Positions 17,011-24,967 are shown, numbered from the stretch's first letter. The stretch: 32,008 nucleotides of DNA from Pseudomonadota bacterium (GCA_023444765.1 JAEXLY010000288.1:1-32008), one strand, 5' to 3'. The notes: a model not told the origin generated them from the letters alone. Made by a program: numbers and translations.

Positions 17011-17751
17011 TCAGCCCGCGACGGCGACCGCTTGGGAACCGGCGACCTGGGGCAGGTCCCAGACGCTGTGGCCGGCCTTGCGCCGGATGGCCTCCACGCG
17101 CGCCTCGTGCAGCGCGAGCTCCTCGGCCGTCACCACGATCGCCGGGCGTGGCCCGACGGCATGGGCCGGCAACACGAACCGGCTGGTACGCGCCCCCGCC
17201 GCCGGCTCCGCGCTGGCGAAACCGATCTCGCCCTGGCCCGAGGTCAGCGCCAGCCACGCCTCGGCCAGGAGCTGGGCGTCGAGCAGCGCGCCGTGCAGCT
17301 GCCGGTGCGAGTTGTCCACGCCCAGCCGCCTGCACAGCGCATCGAGCGAGTTGCGCTGGCCTGGATAGCGCTGGCGCGCGAGTTCCAGCGAGTCGAGCAC
17401 GGTGACGCGCTCGCGCAGCGGCCGGTAGCTGTCGCCGAGCCGCGACAGCTCGTACTCCAGGAAGCCCATGTCGAACGCGGCGTTGTGGATGACCAGTTCG
17501 GCGCCGTCGACGAAGGCCAGGAATTCGTCGGCGATCTCGGCGAAACGCGGCTTGTCGGCCAGGAACTCCAGGGTCAGGCCGGTCACCTCCTGGGCCCCGG
17601 CCTCGAACTCGCGGTCGGGGTTGAGGTACTTGTGGAAGGTCCGGCCGGTGGGCCGGCGCTCCACCAGCTCGACGCAGCCGATTTCCACCACCCGGTTGCC
17701 CTTCTTCCATTCCAGGCCGGTGGTTTCGGTGTCGAGGATGATGTGGCGCAT
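17011..17751 (-). CDS. dnaQ: DNA polymerase III epsilon subunit (proofreading exonuclease)
   Basis: DnaQ is the 3'-5' proofreading exonuclease of the replicative polymerase core. The 246 aa protein carries all DEDDh catalytic residues: Asp7 and Glu9 (LDTETTGLEW), Asp94 (HNAAFDMGF), and His153 with Asp158 (LHGALLDAQLLAEAW). A clamp-binding-like motif QGEIGF (173-178) follows the nuclease domain, at the place of the E. coli QTSMAF motif. The C-terminal tail, expected to bind the alpha subunit, is present to residue 246. The start MRHIILDTETTGL is the family start; an upstream extension to 17826 is proline-rich noise. The gene lies 49 bases downstream of rnhA on the same strand, so co-transcription is likely. 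Confidence 0.95.
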   Translation of the reverse strand: MRHIILDTETTGLEWKKGNRVVEIGCVELVERRPTGRTFHKYLNPDREFEAGAQEVTGLTLEFLADKPRFAEIADEFLAFVDGAELVIHNAAFDMGFLEYELSRLGDSYRPLRERVTVLDSLELARQRYPGQRNSLDALCRRLGVDNSHRQLHGALLDAQLLAEAWLALTSGQGEIGFASAEPAAGARTSRFVLPAHAVGPRPAIVVTAEELALHEARVEAIRRKAGHSVWDLPQVAGSQAVAVAG

Positions 17752-17800
17752 CAGGCGTGGTCTCGGGATCGGATTCGGGATCGGGCGCGGCGGGCCGGCG

Positions 17801-18280
17801 TCAGCGTGCGCCGGAGGCGGGGACACGCGCCGTCACCAGCTGCCCGGCCGCGCGCTGGCGGATCGCCTCGTCGCGGGCCAGCACGTCCACCCGCTCGTTG
17901 TCCGGGTCGCCGGAATGGCCCTTGACCCAGCGCCAGTCGATGTCGTGGCGCCGGCAGGCCTCGTGCAGGCGTTCCCAGAGGTCGCGGTTCTTGACCGGAT
18001 CGCCGCCGGCCGTCTTCCAGCCGCGTCGCAACCAGTTCGGCATCCACAGGGTGATCCCCTGGCGCACGTACTGGGAATCGGTGTGCAGCACCACCTCGCA
18101 GGGCCGGGTCAGGGTCTCGAGCGCGACGATCGCGGCCATCAGTTCCATGCGGTTGTTGGTGGTCAGCGGCTCGCCCCCCACCAGTTCGCGTTCCTTCTCG
18201 CCGAATCGCAGCAACGCCGCCCAGCCGCCCGGGCCCGGGTTGCCCAGGCAGGCGCCATCGGTATGGATGCCCACGGTCAT
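17801..18280 (-). CDS. rnhA: Ribonuclease HI
   Basis: RNase HI degrades the RNA strand of RNA-DNA hybrids. The 159 aa protein matches E. coli RnhA in length and has every active-site residue: Asp8 (HTDGAC), Glu46 (NNRMELMA), Asp68 (HTDSQYV), His122 (VKGHSGDPDNERVD) and Asp132. The basic handle region (PNWLRRGWKTAGGDPVKNRDLW) is also present. Its ATG overlaps the stop codon of the upstream methyltransferase-like gene by four bases (ATGA), so translation is probably coupled. In E. coli rnhA and dnaQ are divergent; here they run in the same direction. Confidence 0.97.
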   Translation of the reverse strand: MTVGIHTDGACLGNPGPGGWAALLRFGEKERELVGGEPLTTNNRMELMAAIVALETLTRPCEVVLHTDSQYVRQGITLWMPNWLRRGWKTAGGDPVKNRDLWERLHEACRRHDIDWRWVKGHSGDPDNERVDVLARDEAIRQRAAGQLVTARVPASGAR

Positions 18281-18948
18281 GCCACCGGCACTCCTCGCAC
18301 CAGCGGCAGGACCCGCCGCGGGCGCACCGGAGTCAGCGGGATGGCCCGCTTTTCGGCCCGCAACGCGTAGGCCGCGCGCAGGCCGGGGCCCTGCTGCGGC
18401 AGCGGCGACACCTGGACCGCCCAGTTGGGCCCCAGCCCCTGCGATACCGGGTCGGGCACCAGCCCGGCCTGGCGCAGGCGACGGCGCCAGGACAGCGGTT
18501 CGGAGGCACTGATGCCGCTGCCCCGCCAACGCCAGCGATAGGGCGCCAGCGGGTTGAGCACGAACAGCCACAGCCGCCCGCCGTTCACCAGCAGCCTGGC
18601 CGCCTCGTCCAGCAGTTCGGCGCCGCATGGACCCTCGGGCCGCGCCACGTGCTGCAGGACCACCGCCCCGAAGGACTCGCTGGGCAGGGGTAGCGGCAGG
18701 CCGCAGCTGACCTGCCCCTGCCAGCGGCTGCCGCCTCCGGCCGCCAGGTACAGGCCGCGGCCGGGACCCCGGGCAGCGCGCGGCACCGGGCCGCACCACA
18801 GCCAGGGCTGGCCCGGCCGGTCGCACAGCGCCTGGGCGACCGTGTCCTCTTCGCTGGCCAGGATGGCGCGGCCGGGATCGGTGGAGAACCACTCGTGGAC
18901 GGCGGCGTCCGTTTGACGGACCGGGATCTGGACGGGCATGGTCGTCAT
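18277..18948 (-). CDS. YafS-like class I methyltransferase-fold protein
   Basis: The 223 aa protein sits between gloB and rnhA, exactly where E. coli has yafS. Its fold looks like a class I SAM methyltransferase from the segment LPLPLPSESFGAVVLQHVARPEGPCGAELLDEAARLLVNGGRLWLFVLNPLAPYRW. That covers the acidic-strand and post-motif regions of Methyltransf_11. A canonical glycine-rich motif I is missing; the best remnant is LYLAAGGGSRW. The C-terminal EKRAIPLTPVRPR resembles, from memory, the tail of YafS. The function is unknown. It is divergent from gloB with only 29 bases between the start codons, and it leads an operon with rnhA and dnaQ. An internal ATG at 18939 is an alternative start. Confidence 0.78.
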   Translation of the reverse strand: MTTMPVQIPVRQTDAAVHEWFSTDPGRAILASEEDTVAQALCDRPGQPWLWCGPVPRAARGPGRGLYLAAGGGSRWQGQVSCGLPLPLPSESFGAVVLQHVARPEGPCGAELLDEAARLLVNGGRLWLFVLNPLAPYRWRWRGSGISASEPLSWRRRLRQAGLVPDPVSQGLGPNWAVQVSPLPQQGPGLRAAYALRAEKRAIPLTPVRPRRVLPLVRGVPVA

Positions 18949-18977
18949 TCTAAAGGCAGCCGGACCCCGACCCGCCG

Positions 18978-19742
18978 ATGCAGCTCACCGCGCTCCCCGC
19001 GCTGGACGACAACTACATCTGGCACCTGGCCGACGCCGACGGGCGGTGGCTGGTGGTCGATCCGGGCGAAGCCGGACCGGTCCTGGCCAGGGCCGGTTCC
19101 GGGCCGGGGCCGGAGGCGATCCTGCTGACCCATCACCACGGCGACCACGTAGGCGGCGTGGCTGCGCTCCGCCAGCGCTGGCCCGCGGTCGCGGTCTACG
19201 GCCCGGCGGATCCGCGGATCGCGGCGCTGGTCGACCATCCACTGGGGGATGGCGACCGGATCCAGGCCGGTTCCTGGGCCTTCGACGTGCTGGCCGTCCC
19301 CGGTCATACCGCCAGCCACATCGCATTCCACGGCCAGGGGCTGCTGTTTTGCGGTGATACCCTGTTCAGCCTCGGCTGTGGGCGCCTGTTCGAAGGTACG
19401 CCCCGCGAGATGCTCGGCGCCCTCGACCGGCTCCGCGCCCTGCCCGGCTCCACCCTGGTCTGCTGCGGGCATGAGTACACCCTGGCCAACGCCGCCTTCG
19501 CGCGCGTGGTCGATCCCGACAACGCGGCGCTCCGGCGCCGCCATGAAGAGGCCATCGCCATGCGCGACACCGCACAGCCCACCCTCCCCTCGACCCTGGC
19601 CGGGGAACTGGCCTGCAACCCGTTCCTGCGCATCGATGCGCCGGCGGTGCGGCAGTCGGTCCTCGCCCACGACCCCACGGCGGATGGCCGGGTCGAGGCA
19701 TTCGCCGCGCTGCGGCGCTGGAAGGACGGTTTCCGCGCATGA
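18978..19742 (+). CDS. gloB: Hydroxyacylglutathione hydrolase (glyoxalase II)
   Basis: GloB hydrolyses S-lactoylglutathione to lactate and glutathione, completing methylglyoxal detoxification in the cytoplasm. The 254 aa protein is a metallo-beta-lactamase-fold enzyme. The binuclear metal motif THHHGDH gives His52, His54, Asp56 and His57. VPGHTASH, FCGDTLFSLGCGRLFEG and CCGHEYTLANAAFA supply the remaining metal ligands and the glutathione-binding region. The C-terminal helical domain with NPFLRID and ADGRVEAFAALRRWKD is complete. Its stop overlaps the start of mltD by four bases (ATGA). MltD and GloB are also neighbours in E. coli, so this pairing is old. Confidence 0.96.
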   Translation: MQLTALPALDDNYIWHLADADGRWLVVDPGEAGPVLARAGSGPGPEAILLTHHHGDHVGGVAALRQRWPAVAVYGPADPRIAALVDHPLGDGDRIQAGSWAFDVLAVPGHTASHIAFHGQGLLFCGDTLFSLGCGRLFEGTPREMLGALDRLRALPGSTLVCCGHEYTLANAAFARVVDPDNAALRRRHEEAIAMRDTAQPTLPSTLAGELACNPFLRIDAPAVRQSVLAHDPTADGRVEAFAALRRWKDGFRA

Positions 19743-21004
19743 GGGCGCGGACCGTGGCCGGAGGGCTGGCGCTGCTGTGCGCGCTGGCGGCTCCGGCGCT
19801 GGCCGGTGGCGGCGTGGAAGCCGAACCGCAGGCTGCAACCTCATCGTCGCCCGACCAGGCACAGGCGGAAACCGCCCCGGCCGAAGAGTCCTCTCCCGAC
19901 CCGGCGCCGGCCGATCCCGGGAAAGCGGCGATCGTCCTGCCCGCGGGAACACGCAGCGGACTCGAGATCTACCGCAACTTCCGCGAGGGGCTGTCCGACA
20001 CCGCCTGCCCGGCGGAGGACAGCGCCCGCTGGCGGCGGCACTTCGCGCACGCACCCGGGCAGTTCAATGCGCCCGGCAGCGATGTCCTGCCGCTGTTCGG
20101 CTACGTGGTGGACCGGTTGCGCGCCGTGCACCTGCCCACCGAGTACGCGCTGATCCCGTTCGTCGAGAGCGGCTACCGCCCCGGCGCCCGCTCTCCGCAC
20201 GGCCCCGCCGGTCTGTGGCAGTTCATCGCCCTGACCGCGCGCAACCACAAGGTGCCGGTCGGCGCGGGCTATGACGGGCGCCTGTCGCCGGTCGATTCCA
20301 CCGATGCCGCGGTGCGTTACCTGCGCACCCTGCACGGCATGTTCGCGGGCGACTGGCGGCTGGCGGTGATGGCCTACAACGCAGGCGAGTACCGCGTGCT
20401 CGGCGCACTCAGGCGCACCGGCCAGCGCGCCGCCAGCGCCGATCCCGCCGCCCTGCCCATGCCGCAGATCACCCAGGCTTACGTGCGCAAGCTGCAGGCC
20501 CTGGCCTGCCTGCTGACCGAGGCCGGCGAGGAGGAGGACTGGCTGCAGGCGCTGGACCGTCCGGTGCCGCTGCTGAACGAGGCCGTCGTTCCCGCCCAGG
20601 TGGCCTCGCTGGATGCGATGGCGCGCGAGCACGGTGCGGACCCGGTGCAGCTGCGGCGCCTGAACCCCGCGCACGGCAATGGCCGGATCGCGCGGGTGGC
20701 GGGCCATCCCCGCGTCCTGGTCCCGTCCGCGGTGCCGGCAGCTCCGCCGGCCCGGCTCGTCGCGGCGAGCGATACCGATATCTCCGACGCCATGGCCGAC
20801 GCCTCCGCCCTGGTCGATGCCGCGCCGCCACGCACCCATGTCGTCGTGCGCGGGGACTCGCCGTGGAGCATCGCGCGTCGCCACGGCCTGCAGGTGGCCG
20901 ATCTGCTGTCGCGCAACGGCCTGGATGCGCACAGCGTGCTGCGCCCGGGCATGGTGCTGGCGCTCGACGGCGCGGGGGCGGGCGCAGCGGCCGTGGCAGA
21001 ATAG
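19739..21004 (+). CDS. mltD: Membrane-bound lytic murein transglycosylase D-like protein
   Basis: This is a periplasmic enzyme that cleaves peptidoglycan between MurNAc and GlcNAc to form 1,6-anhydro ends. The 421 aa protein has a signal peptide (residues 1-22, LALLCALAAPALA). A low-complexity Ala/Glu/Pro-rich linker follows, then a lysozyme-like SLT domain (about 115-260). The catalytic Glu143 is in LIPFVESGYRPGARSPHGPAGLWQF, and VMAYNAGEYRVL is the later family motif. One LysM repeat closes the protein (about 364-408, HVVVRGDSPWSIARRHGLQVADLLSRNGL). E. coli MltD carries two LysM repeats and a lipobox; here only one LysM is clear and no lipobox Cys is placed at the cleavage site. It is translationally coupled to gloB. 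Confidence 0.9.
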   Translation: MRARTVAGGLALLCALAAPALAGGGVEAEPQAATSSSPDQAQAETAPAEESSPDPAPADPGKAAIVLPAGTRSGLEIYRNFREGLSDTACPAEDSARWRRHFAHAPGQFNAPGSDVLPLFGYVVDRLRAVHLPTEYALIPFVESGYRPGARSPHGPAGLWQFIALTARNHKVPVGAGYDGRLSPVDSTDAAVRYLRTLHGMFAGDWRLAVMAYNAGEYRVLGALRRTGQRAASADPAALPMPQITQAYVRKLQALACLLTEAGEEEDWLQALDRPVPLLNEAVVPAQVASLDAMAREHGADPVQLRRLNPAHGNGRIARVAGHPRVLVPSAVPAAPPARLVAASDTDISDAMADASALVDAAPPRTHVVVRGDSPWSIARRHGLQVADLLSRNGLDAHSVLRPGMVLALDGAGAGAAAVAE

Positions 21005-21030
21005 CCGCCGGTCCACATCGCGAGTCATCC

Positions 21031-21828
21031 ATGGGTTTCCTGCAGGGCAAGCGCGCACTGATCACGGGCATCGCCAGCCAGCGCTCCATCGCCAATGGCA
21101 TCGCCGAGGCGATGCATCGCGAAGGCGCCGAACTGGCCTTCACCTACCAGAACGAAAAGCTCAAGTCGCGCGTCGAGGAGGCCGCCTCCAAGCTCGGCGG
21201 TGGGCCGGTGTTCCCGCTTGACGTGACCGACGACGCGCAGATCGCCGCGCTGTTCGACAGCCTCGGCGGGCACTGGCCCGATGGCTTCGACGTCCTCGTC
21301 CACGCCATCGCGTACGCGCCGCGCGAGGCGATCGCAGGCGAGTTCCTGGACGGCCTGACGCGCGAGAACTTCGCGATGGCCCACGATATTTCCGCGTACT
21401 CGCTGTCGGCCCTGGCCAAGGGCGCGCGTCCGCTCATGCAGGGCCGGCACGGCGCGATCCTCACGCTGAGCTACCTCGGCGCGGTGCGCACCCTGCCCAG
21501 CTACAACGTGATGGGCGTGGCCAAGGCGGCGCTGGAGGCCAGCGTGCGTTACCTGGCGCTGAACCTCGGCCCGGAGGGCATCCGCGTCAACGCGATCTCC
21601 GCCGGTCCGATCAAGACGCTGGCCGCGGCCGGCATCGGCGGCTTCCGCAAGATCCTCGGCCATGTCGAGGCCAACGCCCCGATCCGCCGTACCGTCACCA
21701 TCGAAGACGTGGGCAACGCGGCCGCCTTCCTGTGCTCGGACCTGGCGTCGGGAATTACCGGCGAGATCACCTACGTCGACGGTGGCTACAGCATCGTCGG
21801 CATGACCGGGCTGGACGCGGGCGAGTAA
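21031..21828 (+). CDS. fabI: Enoyl-ACP reductase (NADH-dependent)
   Basis: FabI reduces trans-2-enoyl-ACP in the last step of each fatty-acid elongation cycle. The 265 aa protein is an SDR-family enzyme with the N-terminal nucleotide-binding GIASQRSIANGIA. The FabI catalytic pattern is Tyr148, Tyr158 and Lys165 (LSYLGAVRTLPSYNVMGVAK), followed by SAGPIKTLAAAGI, the substrate-loop signature. The residue corresponding to E. coli Gly93 is Ala (VHAIAYAP), as in many Gram-positive FabI proteins. The ATG at 21031 has only a weak GAG-type ribosome site. It follows mltD by 26 bases and ends at a clear bidirectional terminator. Xanthomonas species are known for FabV, so the presence of FabI may help place the genus. 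Confidence 0.95.
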   Translation: MGFLQGKRALITGIASQRSIANGIAEAMHREGAELAFTYQNEKLKSRVEEAASKLGGGPVFPLDVTDDAQIAALFDSLGGHWPDGFDVLVHAIAYAPREAIAGEFLDGLTRENFAMAHDISAYSLSALAKGARPLMQGRHGAILTLSYLGAVRTLPSYNVMGVAKAALEASVRYLALNLGPEGIRVNAISAGPIKTLAAAGIGGFRKILGHVEANAPIRRTVTIEDVGNAAAFLCSDLASGITGEITYVDGGYSIVGMTGLDAGE

Positions 21829-21936
21829 GCGCCTTCCGCGTGGTGTCGCACCGGGCACATGGTCCGGGCGACCGGCCTGGCGACCCGCCAGGCATGGGCT
21901 CCACGCGACAGGCCCGGGTCACGCGACACGGAAAGG

Positions 21937-21966
21937 AAAAAAGCCCGGTCCGACCGGGCCTTTTCC
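21937..21966. terminator. Bidirectional rho-independent terminator between fabI and ppiD
   Basis: GCCCGGTC (21943-21950) and GACCGGGC (21952-21959) form a perfect stem, flanked by an A-run on the left and CTTTT on the right. It reads as a terminator for fabI on the plus strand. On the minus strand the stem is followed by six T, ending ppiD transcription. The gene pair is convergent, as expected. Confidence 0.85.
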
Positions 21967-21986
21967 GTTGTCGCGGCGGACGCGTG

Positions 21987-23963
21987 CTACAGGCGCGATT
22001 CCACCACCGTCACCTTCATCTGCCTGCGCAGCGCACGCTGCAGGGCCTGCGCATCATCGCTGCCGACCACCGCCGCCATCTGTTCGCGGAACATCCCGCG
22101 TTCGGCTTCGCTGGCTTCGGAGGCATCGCCGGCGGTCACCTTGCCCACGGCGAACACCACCACACTGCCGTCGGCCAGCGCGACATGGCCGGGCGAAACC
22201 TCGCCTTCAGCGGGCGCTGGGGCGCGGAAATAGGCCTCGGCGGCGGCTTCGGCCGGCACCGGCGTTCCACGCGGCATGCCCTGGATGTCCTGCAGTTGCA
22301 GCGATGCGGCGTCGGCCAGCGATTGCAGGGTCTCGCCCGCCTCGATCCGCCCGACCATGGCCTCCGCCTGCGCCTGCACGCGCTTGGCGGCGCGGTCGGC
22401 ACGGATCGCAGCGACGATGCGTTCGCGCGCCTCTGCGACGCTGAGCGCGCGCTCGGGCTCGTGCTTGGTCACGCGGATGATCACGCTGCGATCGGGCGCG
22501 ACTTCGATGGGATCGCTGGCGGTGTTGTCCTGCACCAGGCTTTCGGAGAATGCAGCACGCTGCACGGCGGGCAGCGAGAGTACGCCTTCGCCCTCGCCGC
22601 GCGCGATGGGCCCGGCGGTGCGCACTTCCAGTCCGGCCTTCTTCGCGGCCGCCGTGAGTTCGGTCGGGTTACGGTAGACCTCGTCGACGAAGCTGCCCAC
22701 CAGGTCGTTGAACGCGCGCTCGCGATCGGCCTGCGCCTGCTCCTGCGCGAGCGTCTCGCGCACCTGGTCGAACGGCACCTGGTGTCCCGTGCGCACTTCG
22801 CGCAACTGGATCACGTGCCAGCCGAACTGGCTGCGCACCGGATCGCTGACGCTGCCGGCTTCGGCTGCGAACACCGCATCCTCGAACGGCTTGACCATGC
22901 CGCCATCGCGGCGGACCCATCCCAGGTCGCCGCCATTGGCGGCCGAGCCGGGGTCCCCCGGATTGGCGCGCGCAAGTTCCGCAAAGTCGGCACCGGGCGC
23001 GCGCGCCTGCTGCGCGATCTGGCGCGCCTTCTCCTCGGCCGCCTTCTGCGCCGCATCGCCTGCACCCTCTTCGACCGGGACCAGGATGTGCGAAACCAGG
23101 CGCTGCTCGGGCTCGACGAAGCGCGCCTTCTCCTGTTCATAGCGCTGGCGCAGGGTGGCCTCGTCCGCTTCGGGGGCGGCCGGCAGGGAACCCGAATCCA
23201 GTTCCACGTACTCCAGCGTCACGCGCTCCGGGGCACGGTACTCATCGCGGTGCGCCTCGTACCAGGACTGGATTTCGGCCGCGGTCACCGCCCCCGTATC
23301 CGGCGTCGGCGCCGGAAGCACCACGAACGCCACGTCGCGGCGTTCGCCCAGCAGGGCCATGATGCGATCGGTCTCCGACGACGTGGTGAACGCCGAGCGG
23401 GCCACCTGCCCGGCGAGCAGCCCGGCCTGCAGGTCCTCGCGCACCATTTCCTGGAAACCGCGGGGCGAGTAGCCCTGCGACTGCAGGGTCACCAGGTAGC
23501 GCTGTTCGTCGAAACGGCCGTCGACCTGGAACGCCTGGATGCCCTCGATGGCCTCGCGCACGCGCGAATCGCCCACCACCATGCCGTCGCGCACCGCGGC
23601 GAGCTTCAGCACCTTGCGGTCGACCAGCGCCTCGAGCACCTCGCGCTTGGTCTCGGGCGACTCGAAGGCGCGGGCGTCGAAGGATTCGCCCTCGATCTGG
23701 CGGCGGCGTTGGCGCTCGGACTCGAACGCCTCCCGGAATTCCTCCGGGCTGATCTCCTCGGATTCCCAGGCCAGGCGCCGCACCAGCCACCAGTCCGGCG
23801 CGCTGCGCCACCAGGACGGCTGCACCTCGACCTTGGCGGCGTAGTTGGCACCGCTCTGGAACAGGTACTGCTCCATGCCGAAGAACGCGAAGGGAATAGC
23901 CAGTAGCGCGACGATGACGATCGCGATCCAGCCGGACATCTTGTCTCTGAGGGTCTGCAGCAT
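21987..23963 (-). CDS. ppiD: Periplasmic folding chaperone / peptidyl-prolyl isomerase PpiD
   Basis: PpiD is an inner-membrane-anchored periplasmic chaperone that receives proteins leaving the Sec translocon. The 658 aa protein opens with MLQTLRDKMSGWIAIVIVALLAIPFAFFGMEQYL: a short cytoplasmic start and one transmembrane helix (about residues 11-31). A SurA-like N-terminal helical domain follows (to about 250). A parvulin domain is recognisable from LVSHILVPVEEGAG through GGDLGWVRRDGGMVKPFEDAVFAAEAGSVSDPVRSQFGWHVIQLREVRTG (roughly 275-375). A second helical half ends with YRQ-like LQRALRRQMKVTVVE. The start at 23963 is the family start; a GTG at 23993 would only add ten residues. A -10-like TAGACT lies at 23994-23999. 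Confidence 0.92.
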   Translation of the reverse strand: MLQTLRDKMSGWIAIVIVALLAIPFAFFGMEQYLFQSGANYAAKVEVQPSWWRSAPDWWLVRRLAWESEEISPEEFREAFESERQRRRQIEGESFDARAFESPETKREVLEALVDRKVLKLAAVRDGMVVGDSRVREAIEGIQAFQVDGRFDEQRYLVTLQSQGYSPRGFQEMVREDLQAGLLAGQVARSAFTTSSETDRIMALLGERRDVAFVVLPAPTPDTGAVTAAEIQSWYEAHRDEYRAPERVTLEYVELDSGSLPAAPEADEATLRQRYEQEKARFVEPEQRLVSHILVPVEEGAGDAAQKAAEEKARQIAQQARAPGADFAELARANPGDPGSAANGGDLGWVRRDGGMVKPFEDAVFAAEAGSVSDPVRSQFGWHVIQLREVRTGHQVPFDQVRETLAQEQAQADRERAFNDLVGSFVDEVYRNPTELTAAAKKAGLEVRTAGPIARGEGEGVLSLPAVQRAAFSESLVQDNTASDPIEVAPDRSVIIRVTKHEPERALSVAEARERIVAAIRADRAAKRVQAQAEAMVGRIEAGETLQSLADAASLQLQDIQGMPRGTPVPAEAAAEAYFRAPAPAEGEVSPGHVALADGSVVVFAVGKVTAGDASEASEAERGMFREQMAAVVGSDDAQALQRALRRQMKVTVVESRL

Positions 23964-23993
23964 GGGCAAAACGGAGCCGGGACGTAGCCGCAC

Positions 23994-23999
23994 AGTCTA
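23994..23999 (-). promoter_or_regulatory. Candidate -10 of ppiD
   Basis: The minus strand has TAGACT about 30 bases before the ppiD ATG. No clear -35 is seen. The GTG proposed as an alternative start lies inside this region, which favours the ATG at 23963. Confidence 0.3.
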
Positions 24000-24409
24000 A
24001 CCGCTTGGCGCTTCGCCGGGCGGGGCGGGCGCCCCGGCCTGACCCCGGGAGGCTGTGCCGGGGCATCGGAGTCGCCGTACCGACCCGACTGCCGGAGCGA
24101 CCCCATGACACCCCCGGCCGGGAGCACGGCTCGCGCCTGATGGAGGCTGCCGTAGCGGAGGCGCCCGAACCGCGCGGGCTCCGGACGCTCCGGCCCTGCG
24201 CAGCGAACCAGGGAGCCCTCCCACGATGCCTCCCGAAGGACCATCGCATGCAGGCCCGCTTCCACGAGCGGCGCTCGCTATCGCCTCGACCGCGGGCAAG
24301 AACCCGGTGCAATCGGCCCTTCGAGTCGTCCCCGCAGCTTCAGAACACCGTCGCCCACTGCATTGCACGCAGGGGGGATGGCACGGTCGGCGCGAAGCCG
24401 TGGGAGGTC
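24000..24409. other. Non-coding stretch between ppiD promoter and tRNA terminator
   Basis: About 410 bases hold no gene I can support. Short open frames on both strands have arginine/proline-rich compositions typical of high-GC non-coding DNA, and none shows a ribosome site or family motif. No repeat family or RNA fold was recognised. Confidence 0.5.
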
Positions 24410-24445
24410 AAAAGAAAACGGCCCCCGCATTGCTGCGAGGGCCGT
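24410..24445 (-). terminator. Strong intrinsic terminator after tRNA-Asp
   Basis: On the minus strand ACGGCCCTCGCA pairs with TGCGGGGGCCGT over 12 positions (one G-T wobble) around a GCAA (GNRA) tetraloop, followed by TTTCTTTT. It sits 10 bases after the CCA of tRNA-Asp and should end the tRNA transcript. Confidence 0.9.
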
Positions 24446-24454
24446 CGTATCGAA

Positions 24455-24531
24455 TGGCGGAGCGGACGGGACTCGAACCCGCGACCTCCGGCGTGACAGG
24501 CCAGCATTCTAACCAGCTGAACTACCGCTCC
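24455..24531 (-). tRNA. tRNA-Asp (anticodon GTC)
   Basis: The 77-base gene includes an encoded CCA. The 7-bp acceptor stem GGAGCGG / CCGCTCC is perfect, with discriminator G. The anticodon loop CTGTCAC gives GTC, reading Asp codons GAC and GAT. The T arm has GGGTTCGAACCC. It lies 47 bases downstream of tRNA-Val and directly before the strong terminator. Confidence 0.97.
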
Positions 24532-24578
24532 GCGACTTGATCTTGAAACCTTCCCCTGCGATCAGCGCTCCGTTTGCC

Positions 24579-24653
24579 TGGTGGGTGCTGAGGGTTTCGA
24601 ACCCCCGACCCTCTCCGTGTAAAGGAGACGCTCTACCGCTGAGCTAAGCACCC
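24579..24653 (-). tRNA. tRNA-Val (anticodon TAC)
   Basis: The 75-base gene includes an encoded CCA. The acceptor GGGTGCT / AGCACCC is perfect with discriminator A. The anticodon stem TCTCC / GGAGA encloses TTTACAC, giving anticodon TAC (Val). The gene begins 35 bases after the hupB stop codon and no terminator intervenes, so it may be processed from a hupB transcript. Confidence 0.97.
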
Positions 24654-24688
24654 TTGGCACTGGATGACCGGGGGAACTCAGGAGCCGA

Positions 24689-24967
24689 TTAGTTTACGGC
24701 ATCCTTCAGGGCTTTGCCAGCCTTGAACGCAGGATTGTTGGAGGCGGGAATTTCGATCGCTTCCTTGGTGCGCGGGTTCAGACCGGTGCGCGCCGCCCGG
24801 GCCTTGACCGAGAAGGAACCGAAGCCGACCAGGTTCACGGTGTCGCCGCGCTTGAGCGCCGCGGTCACCGAATCCAGGACCGCGTCGAGCGCACGGCCGG
24901 CGTCGGCCTTGGACAGCCCGGCCTTGTCGGCGATCTGGTCGATCAATTCACTCTTGTTCACTGGCAT
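24689..24967 (-). CDS. hupB: Nucleoid-associated protein HU
   Basis: HU is a small dimeric DNA-bending protein that compacts the nucleoid. The 92 aa protein reads MPVNKSELIDQIADKAGLSKADAGRALDAV at the dimerisation helices. It continues with VNLVGFGSFSVKARAARTGLNPRTKEAIEIPASNNPAFKAGKALKDAV, which contains the beta-arm with the intercalating proline (GLNPRTKEAIEIPA). The ATG at 24967 has GGAG eight bases upstream; longer frames to 25039 are not family-like. It lies between lon and the tRNA-Val/tRNA-Asp pair, the usual order in Xanthomonadaceae and many gamma-proteobacteria. Confidence 0.96.
   Translation of the reverse strand: MPVNKSELIDQIADKAGLSKADAGRALDAVLDSVTAALKRGDTVNLVGFGSFSVKARAARTGLNPRTKEAIEIPASNNPAFKAGKALKDAVN

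Noticed and set aside
21732..23906. A 724-codon plus-strand frame antisense to ppiD
   Set aside because: It is a shadow of codon bias in ppiD; no ribosome site or recognisable motif.
24226..24540. Short plus-strand frame ending in RMAERTGLEPATSGVTG
   Set aside because: It is the translated antisense of tRNA-Asp, a well-known spurious prediction.
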